Source: Xenopus tropicalis (taxonomy: Eukaryota > Chordata > Amphibia > Anura > Pipidae). Taken from it: a stretch of 64,000 bases of DNA. Shown here one piece after another: positions 56,295-64,000 of the stretch; the stretch's first letter is position 1; each line of letters begins with the position of its first letter. The DNA is taken from positions 53,334,016-53,398,015 of the forward strand of contig NC_030685.2 in assembly GCF_000004195.4 (NCBI RefSeq), written 5' to 3'. The notes under the pieces are model-generated. The model did not search any database, was not told where the DNA came from, and worked only from the letters and a program-made list of their open reading frames with translations. The translations under genes and the position numbers were made by a program.

Positions 56295-57155
56295 TAAACC
56301 CAATAGGATTGTTTTGCCACCAATATGGAATTATTTTGTTACCATCAAGTACAGGGTACTGTTTTATTATTACTGAGCAAAAGGAAATCACTTTTAAAAA
56401 TTAGATTAGATTAGATAAATTTGATCCGTTATTTGCAAAACTATTATATAGAGTGCTCTGAATTATGGGATTGCCATCTCTCATAAGGGTTGATTCACTA
56501 AGTCGCATATTGCGGGCGTTAAATAGCGCGCAACCAAATGCTTTAAGTTTACCGCATTGCAATTCTCGCGCAGAAATAATACTAACGCATGATTCACAAA
56601 CACTTAGACGCGCTAAATATCGCATTAGTCTGTGCGAAAATTAACACCTACTTTGGGCAGGCGGTAATTATAGAAAAGTACAGTTAATGAGCTTTTGGCA
56701 ATAAAATATGGACTTTGCAGTGGGATTTATTCAAGTCTGTGTTGGCCCTAGAGTGATGCATCCTCCAGTTTGCAGGGAAATGGTCATTTTCAAAAAAAGT
56801 AGTTTTACGAATGTAATGGTGTGTATGGCTAATATGGCGTGCACATGATAAGTAGCGCATGTGACAATTAGCACGCTGCGTTCATTTGTGCATGTTGCGT
56901 CAAATACCACACGAGTCAACCTTATAGACTCTATTTTAATCAAATAGTTTACATTTTTAAGAATAATTTCCTTTTTCTTTGTAAAAACAAGTAGCATTGA
57001 CTCGATCCAAACTAAGAAATAATTAATCCTTATTGGAGGCAAAACAATCCTATTGAATTTATTTAATGTTTACCTGATAAAGAACCAAGTTACAGAAAGA
57101 CCCCTTATCTGGAAAACCCTAGAACCCAAGCATTCTGAATAACAGGTACCATACC
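56295..57155. mobile_element. 'TTATCC' MITE split by another transposon
   Basis: 56295-56483 and 56925-57155 are the two halves (ACCCAATAGGATTGTTTTGCC and inverse AGGCAAAACAATCCTATTG). The insertion at 56484-56924 lies at the hairpin centre. Confidence 0.75.
56484..56924. mobile_element. Short relative of the GATTCACTAA transposon at 23920
   Basis: It begins GGGTTGATTCACTAAGTCGC, has TTAGACGCGCTAAATATCGCATT and AATTAACACCTACT, near-identical to 24080-24140, and ends GAGTCAACC. No coding sequence. Confidence 0.8.
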
Positions 57156-57255
57156 TGTATTTGCTTTAAACAGACTCTATGGGAGGTGGCCCATCAATAA
57201 TTTGGAGATTTTTGGAGAATGGATTTCTGGATAAGGGATCCCATACCTGTACTAA
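57150..57255. mobile_element. 'TTATCC' MITE, second partial copy
   Basis: It ends GGATAAGGGATCCCATACCTGTA and abuts the previous copy through GGTACCATACCTGTA. Confidence 0.75.
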
Positions 57256-58630
57256 AAGTCTCAAAAACTGTATATATTGCAAAAATAGTGTTAAAATTTA
57301 AATTGTTTTATGCTATTTATTATAAAACAGCTACCATAATATTGTATCAGTTATGTAAAGTAGATACAGAATGTTGTCTATAACAAGTCTCTGTACAGAA
57401 GCCTGGCTGGCAAGCAATACAGTTCGATCAAAATAACTTTGGGCCTTGTTGACAGACCAGAATTTAATAATGCCTCTGTCTGAGCTTAATCATTTTTATA
57501 GATAAAGTATGCTTACTCAGGGATATCTGAAATTCATTGTTCTTTTTTAATTTAAAAAATGTGTATTATTTGTTGATTTGGTTTTATTGTACCACACGTC
57601 CCTGTATATCATTTTCCAGTTTTTCAGCTCTGGTGGCATTTAATGAACTCTAGTTACAATAGCAGTCAACAGCAGCCTGGCTTTCCAGTGCAGCAATTGT
57701 TCCCTTGTAAGTCATATTGGGAAAGAATGAGTTAAACTGTACGCAAGCTCAACAAAGTGTTAATGTCAGCCGTATTTATATAGGGTGATAGACTCAAGAT
57801 CATGCCTTACTTTGATGAACACTCCGAGTGTTTTGAAGTATGAATACTCTTTTAAGAAATGATTTGAATCCCACATGTCATATCATGGGTCAAAGAATGA
57901 CAAAATATTTAAATCCCCATGAACGAACACAGGATTTTAAAATCTCTCTCAGATATTCCCATAAGGCTGGGAGCAAGACCTTGTTATTGTTTTAGGGTAT
58001 CTAACTCCACCTAGTGCTCATAACCTAACACTTCATAATGATCCAGACATTGTACTACAGAGTCATTCTGGCTTTCTATGCAACTTTTCAGAATCACTGA
58101 TTTTCATTCTGGGAACTCATAAATAAAAGACAGATTTTTGCAGAGGTCCTATATTAGTGACGAGGGGGCTGGCAGTATCTGGTTATTCCTGCAATACTGT
58201 CAAGTGTTCAGAGTCAAATCATAGTTGAAATTATATTTTGTTTACACAAATCTTCACTCTAAAAAAAACCATCTTGGGATTTTGCACTTATTTGGCAACA
58301 AGCCTCTACATTTTAAGCAAGTACAGACTGGGATCTGTTGTGAATGCTTGGGGTCTTTCTTTCATGTGAAGCACCATGCCTAAAGGTGCCTAAACATTAA
58401 ACAATTAGAATTGTTTTGTTCAGCATGGAATTATACTAGCTTAGTTAACATAAATGACTGACATCCACCTAGATGCTATTAGAACCGCATAAGGCCAGTT
58501 CTGAGAGCAGATAGTGTGAAGACACACTGATCTACTAATAGGAGCTACTTTTCCACGGCTACTAAACTCCAGACAATATCTTGCCACGACAAGTAGCTGC
58601 TACTAGTAGCTCTGTGTGACTTCACACTTA
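57256..58630. other. unassigned sequence
   Basis: No supported gene. Confidence 0.4.
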
Positions 58631-58795
58631 GGGCAGTGGCACATGGGGAGATTAGTCGTGAAAAGCGAAGCAACGCGTATGCCATCCTAAGGGTAATTTA
58701 CATTCTTGCCATGGGGATGGCATGTCAGGAATATTATTCGCTCGCAATAGCGAAGGTTTATCCTGGGTGACTAATCTTCCTGTGTGCCTCTGCCC
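58631..58795. mobile_element. Harbinger-type MITE with TTA duplication
   Basis: GGGCAGTGGCACATGGGGAGATTAGTC and its inverse GACTAATCTTCCTGTGTGCCTCTGCCC are flanked by TTA (58628-58630, 58796-58798). A left-end fragment of the same family is at about 38994. Confidence 0.85.
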
Positions 58796-58798
58796 TTA

Positions 58799-60813
58799 GA
58801 GTCTCTCTTTACACACCTCATTATTCAATAATGGGAAATGGCAAATATCTTTTTTATTTGTACTAGTTATTGTCTTTTCCAATATAGGTAAATAGGACAA
58901 AATACGGCAGAGGGGTTAATTACGTTTTTATTACTTACTTGGAGCTGTAGATCCAGGGGAAGAGAAAACGATATGTAGGTTGGTAGATTTTATCAAGTAC
59001 ATTAGTTGCATTAAAATATTACAGAATATATTAGTTGGTAATACAGAAATGATTGTATCATTTAGTAGGTCAAAAGGGGTTGTTGCCTTGAATACAGTTT
59101 TTAAAATCCCATCCTTTAATTAATAAATCAGCTCCCCACACAAAAATAACTGCCTGAAAACTTATTTAACACAATTTTTTCCAGCTATTTTTTACAACTT
59201 AACGAAAAATCAGAAGTAAAAGTAAAAAGCCCTGCAGATTTTAAGTGGTGAGCTTGTTATTTTTTATTTACACACAATACACAATCAACAATAAAAAAAG
59301 CATTTAAAAAAGAAGCTGTCAAGGCCAAAAAGCAAGTAAGATAAAGAAGTCACTCCTGGTTTTTTTTTTTTGCTCAAATTTATCCGTTCCTGACCTTTGA
59401 GTAAATAAATCATCCTGTATCAGACTCAAAGTCCTTTATGAAAACACGTTTTTACATTAATAAAAGGGGTGATGTTTAAAGCATCTAGATGATTGTTGAA
59501 GAATCATTCTGTTTCTGATAGGATACGAGTACTGGGTATAAGTTAATAAATAGGCAAATCCCATGAGGTCTCTATTTCCATAACTCTTAAATATAGCAGC
59601 TTCTAAGTGAAATTATTTTTATTCTCTCCCTTTTACAAAGTCAGTTGGTTTCCATGCATGACAGACTCACAAATGAAGTGTATTTGCAGAAAAGTACCCC
59701 AGCTTACATAAATTAATGTAATAAATACAATTATTGCAATTATTAAACTATAATTTTTTATCATTTATCATAAATAGAAATTAAATGGCAATTCTCCATT
59801 GTTATGAGTAGAATAACTAGGATTTAATTGGTAAGTCAGATCCCGACACTTTGTATAACTGCAGATATGTATACAAAGAATATTCTGGACACACCATGAA
59901 TCTTACCATTATAAAAATGGAAAATAAATCTTTCTTATGAGTAATTTATTTTTTGAGCATGGTTTTAAATTCCAATTAATCTTTTTATATTAGATTTGTT
60001 CTGCTATGTAGATGCCTATTAAATAGCCATGTCACAGGGCAAATGATCTGAAAAACTACTGCCAAAAGTGTACTGTGTTGGTTGTGCATTGCTTCAGAAT
60101 GCCAACAAGACCAGGACTATTATGAATTAAAGATTTCTTGATAATGGCTTGCTTCATATTGAAGAAACAGTAATGAGAAGATTGCATCACTAGGTGCAGG
60201 GATGAATCGACTTACTGTTGGATGATTTTTCGTTTCCATTTATGGAATGAATATAATAACGGTGAACAAATATATTCAGGGTCAATGGAAGGAAGTCACT
60301 AGGGAGCATTTTGTTCTTGCATGTGCAGACAATTAGACATTTTCTCTTTGAATTTAAGAGATACATCAACAAAATCATTCTTTAAAGTTTGCATAAGTAT
60401 AGTAATGGGATTTGTGTATAATAATGTTGCATGCTACTGATTTGTAGGAGAATATGGTAGAAAGTTGGAAAGCATGACACTTCTGGTGATGGCATAAACA
60501 TTGCAGCATCGGTATGCATGAATTATGCAAAATCAGTAAATTCTTTTTTTTATTTAAACATCCATACCTGTTATAAACTCATTTAAAGTCTCAGGCATAA
60601 GGGCGGGACAGGCAATTACTTTGACTTTCCATTCTGCACTTCCTAGGTGTCACAGCACTCCTCACATTCCCCCTATAATTGCATATCTCAAAAAAATGTG
60701 CCTGCTTGCTTGCTGTGATTGTGAGTTTCAATACTGAAGAAAACAAGAATAAAATCATTTATAAAGTTAATTTTGCTTAACAACCCCCCCTCCATGACCC
60801 CTCCCCCCCTAGC
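58799..60813. other. unassigned AT-rich sequence
   Basis: About 2 kb with no gene or named repeat. Confidence 0.4.
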
Positions 60814-60953
60814 TCCGGATTTCTTATCCGGGTGCCCCATGCACTGCCCTTCCCCTGCAAGTGCACATTTAAACTCTCATACGGAGCAGTGGAGAGAGGT
60901 GTGGCGGGGCGGCATGCTGCATCTTAATTGGTACCACCCTAGGCCCGGGCCTG
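60814..60953. mobile_element. Fragment of the CAGGCCCGG hAT MITE
   Basis: CTCATACGGAGCAGTGGAGAG and AGGCCCGGGCCTG match the inverse of 29421-29560. Confidence 0.7.
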
Positions 60954-61685
60954 CCCCCCCACCCCAAAAAAAATTGGAGTTATTTTTTAAGTGACTTAAG
61001 ATTCTTTAAATGATGCTTTGGGCTCCCATATTTTTAATTTAAAAAAAGACACAACGTTAGGGGAAAAATATATGACCAAAATAAACCACAGCAATTTTTA
61101 AAAGGCCACTCCTGTTTTTTAGGTTAACTAAAATGAGATTCATTGTCAGGATTACAACATTTTTCTGAAAGAAACCCAATAAATCAGGAATGCCAAATTG
61201 CTGAAACACTGGTGTGTAAATAAGAGATGATCCCGGAGACCTATAGATTCATATATTGAAAGACAAGGTCCCAACTACCCAAGTATTGTCTAAACTTGCT
61301 GAAATATTCACTCAAAAATATTGGGTATAATTCTCTGGCTGTGTTATTGTTGGTCCATAACTGTAGCTAAATAGCCTCAAAGATTAAAACAAGCTTCCAT
61401 GCAATGTTTTATTTTAGGAATGGCAAGTTACTCCACCTACTGCTAAACACATGGTTCAGGGGGTCTACTCAGACCTCAGAATATTTGCAGCCATGCCTCA
61501 TTAATTGATAAACAATAATCTATAACATGCGTCATTGGGTAGAGTGATTGAACAGAGCACATTGTAGTGGGTGCACTTATCTATTTCTTTATTTTGGAGC
61601 TTTCTAAATATTTCCATTTTTACATGATAGTTAAAGCACCTATATTATATTATTTACACAAACATATCTTATAGGTCAACACCAA
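60954..61685. other. unassigned sequence
   Basis: No supported gene. Confidence 0.4.
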
Positions 61686-62144
61686 GGGGCAGATTTACCA
61701 AAACACGAATTTGAATCCCGAATGGGAAAAATTCAGATTGGAAACAAAAATATTGCGACTTTTTCATCAGCATCGCAACGTTTCGTATTTTTCGCGACTA
61801 TTTCGTCGCCGTCACGACTTTTTTGTATTGAACGATCGTAAACAGCGGGAAAACATTTCCGACTTTGCATGATTTTGGAAGCCTCCCATAGGAATAAATG
61901 GCACTCTGCAGCTTCAACCTGGCCCAAGGAAAGTCACGATACCGAAGCTTGAATGAATTCAAAACTTTCGTACTCTGCGCAACAATACGATTTTTTTGCA
62001 ACGGCAACGACAAAGTCGTGAAAAATGTGTGCAAGATACGAAAAAGTCGTAACAGCGACAAAAAAGTCGCAAAAATACCGATCATTATGAAAAAAACGCA
62101 TTCGGATGCATTCGGAGCGTTTGTGGATTAGTAAATGTGCCCCC
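61686..62144. mobile_element. Harbinger-type hairpin MITE, decayed
   Basis: It starts GGGGCAGATTTACCAAAACACG and ends GATTAGTAAATGTGCCCC. Arms share TCGTAAC/GTTACGA-type words. The flanking triplet is not clearly duplicated. Confidence 0.75.
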
Positions 62145-63171
62145 ACATGTTTTCTACCTTTGTGACCACCAGGGGGCATTGGTATTGCAGTGTAGAATGT
62201 CTTATACCAGACAAACAATATGGCCACTAGCATCAACAAAATATATAAAAGAAAAAACAGAACCATTACACTACTGCATTCATTACATATTTTTTGTCAG
62301 CTATCTATTTAATAAAAAATGCAAGCATAAGAAAATCTATAAATGAAATGCCTTGCTTTTACTTTAATGTTGGTATTATAAATATTATTATTTCAGATAT
62401 GTTGTGAAATAATCTTTAGTACACTTGTTTTTGCAACATTTACATTTTGCAAATGAGCCTCGTTATTTGTATTATGCTTTACAAGAACAGAGGTGTTTCT
62501 CAACACATCTAAACCTTTCGGGAGGAAAGTAAAACTGGTCCCAGGCTGACTAGCATTATAGATACAAGGTAAAAGTCCAATTAAATATGAATTAGTTTTG
62601 TATTTATTTTTTCTACTAAGTTGTTTCAGCTGTGGATTCCTGGGAAAAAGCACATGGGTGAAAACACAACACGAGTTGTTGTCTTGATTACACATCCGGT
62701 AAACAATAGACATGTCTCGCTCCAAGAGAAGTTTGTTCCTTCTTTTTCCTTTTTGTTATATATAATCAGCCTGTGCCTGCCTGGGAATCCCTTCAGCGGC
62801 AAATAAATAAAACCAAATAATAATTCTGACTTGATTACATTTTCGGTAAACATTTGTGCCTTTATTAGATTACATTGGGATGAATTTCCACCCAATCTCT
62901 TGAGAGAAACAGAACTGACATTAAACAAAGCACTTTGGAAGCAGCCAGTGTCTGTGCGCCAGACTGACAGAAATGGAACAGTTCTAGACACACGCACAGA
63001 AGCTTGGGATTGGAAACTAAATGCCTAAAGTCATTCTTATCTTTATTTCAATATTAAAGGTTAAACTAAGGGCTCAGATTTTTTTTCACTATTCTAGTAC
63101 TGAGATTAAAAAAATGTTTGAAATCTCTAGGGCTAATTTACAACTGCAGCCACATTCAGTATGAAGGCATA
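62145..63171. other. unassigned sequence
   Basis: No gene supported. Overlapping open frames at 62393-62997 on the minus strand have no recognisable motif. Confidence 0.35.
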
Positions 63172-63825
63172 CATGTATAGTTATAGAACCTTTTATCCAG
63201 AATGCTTAACACCTGAGGTTTTTCAGATAAGGAATCTTTCCAAAATTTGGGTCTCCATGCTTTAGGGGGGACATTTATCAACGTTCCACTTTGAATTGTT
63301 TTTTACAATTTGAATTTATTTGTGCAAAACACTCAAATTTGAGTTAAAAAACTTAAATGTCTGGTATTTAAGTGCAAAAAACTTGAATGTAAAAATTTGC
63401 CATCTACAAGTTTGCGAGTTTCTATGGAAGTCAAGCCATATTTTCAAACAACAATGTTTGTGAACTCTAAAAATTTTAGGCATTCAAGCTTTTTATTCAA
63501 ACAAGATTCCTTAGTTATAAATAAGCGCGCATTCAATATGCAAGTTTATTCGATTTAGAAAACAAATTTGAATTCACAATTGATAAACAAGCCTATAAGT
63601 CTACTAAAAAATCATTTAAACATTACTTAAATCCAATAAGATCATTTTGCCTTTAATAAGGATTAATTATATCTTAGTTGGGATAAAGTATAAGATACTG
63701 TTTCATTATTACAGAGAATAAGGAAATCATTTTTAAAAATTTTAAATTAAGTCAATGGGAGATGGCCATTCTGTCCTTCTGAGCTTTCTGGGTAATGGGT
63801 TTCCAGATAATGGACCCTGGAATTG
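63172..63825. mobile_element. 'TTATCC' MITE containing a nested hairpin MITE
   Basis: 63172-63264 and 63596-63825 are its two parts (TTTTATCCAGAATG...; GGGTTTCCAGATAATGGACC). The middle, 63265-63595, is a second element with GGGGGGACATTTATCAACG and inverse TTGATAAACAAGCCTA ends. Confidence 0.75.
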
Positions 63826-64000
63826 CTCCTAAACATGCTCCTTGTACTGTAATGTACTGTCATTTCTGCCAGGGGCCATTGTGCCGGTTCAGTCTATTTG
63901 GATGAAGTGCACTATTGAAACACTTTTGAACCCTGGAGCTACGGCTGCTTCTGCATTGCACTTGAGGTTGGGGAGTCACCACTGAAAGACTGTGCCATCC

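Noticed and set aside
62393..62997. Overlapping minus-strand frames of 110 and 123 codons
   Set aside because: No motif, no splice pattern and no codon signal I can defend, although conservation could be tested.
1..64000. CRISPR arrays, bacterial operons, rRNA or tRNA genes
   Set aside because: No regularly spaced repeats, no ribosome-binding/operon layout and no cloverleaf or rRNA core were seen; the content is vertebrate.

Overview
The window reads as vertebrate nuclear DNA, most likely from a clawed frog (Xenopus). That is an inference from the mix of repeats: Kolobok/T2-type MITEs at TTAA sites, the palindromic 'TTATCC' MITE, hAT and Harbinger-type MITEs, CR1/L2, L1/Tx1, Penelope and DIRS/Ngaro relics, and a chromodomain Ty3/gypsy element. 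I cannot tell X. tropicalis from X. laevis or a close relative without a search. No complete host gene is visible. The only candidate host coding sequence is one 181-bp exon-like block on the minus strand near 16.4 kb; everything else looks intronic or intergenic.

Layout. 1-1056 is unassigned. 1062-6653 is a nearly intact, very young sushi-ichi/PEG10-type chromovirus on the minus strand, with 654-bp LTRs differing at one base, a TAAGC target duplication, intact gag, a -1 frameshift signal (GGGAAAC plus a convincing H-type pseudoknot) and a pol broken by one extra base in an 8-base homopolymer. 7.2-13 kb holds MITEs in unassigned sequence. 13.69-14.88 kb is a CR1-like LINE relic. 15.1-18.8 kb holds T2-type MITEs and the candidate exon. 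19.55-21.47 kb is a decayed Penelope-like element (RT tail, GIY-YIG nuclease, inverted terminal repeats with hammerhead-like folds) interrupted by an L2 tail. 23.0-26.2 kb holds a hAT MITE, a hairpin MITE and a 2.25-kb GGGCCCGATTC-ended DNA transposon carrying a spliced Myb/SANT-like gene.

28.99-30.35 kb is a purine-rich degenerate minisatellite split by a hAT MITE. 31.2-33.25 kb is a hAT MITE altered by a template-switch-like duplication with no differences seen between copies. 34-36.2 kb holds MITEs and a probable solo LTR. 39.5-40.87 kb is a train of three MITE units. 41.64-42.65 kb is an L1/Tx1 ORF2 remnant. 42.7-49.6 kb holds several MITEs, and 49.6-50.77 kb is an L2 LINE tail. 52.2-52.5 kb is a large palindrome. 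53.67-55.86 kb is a rearranged DIRS/Ngaro element on the minus strand (Gag, RT, tyrosine recombinase and SGNH-hydrolase pieces) split by a LINE tail. 55.9-63.8 kb is nested MITEs and unassigned AT-rich sequence.

The coding capacity seen is retroelement or transposon machinery. In the chromovirus, Gag and Pol come from one LTR-driven RNA, with Pol made by -1 frameshifting. The other elements are broken. The most informative items are the frameshift pseudoknot, the two-jump duplication at 31.2-33.2 kb, the in-phase spliced Myb-like gene, the SGNH/tyrosine-recombinase relic and the Penelope three-way junctions.
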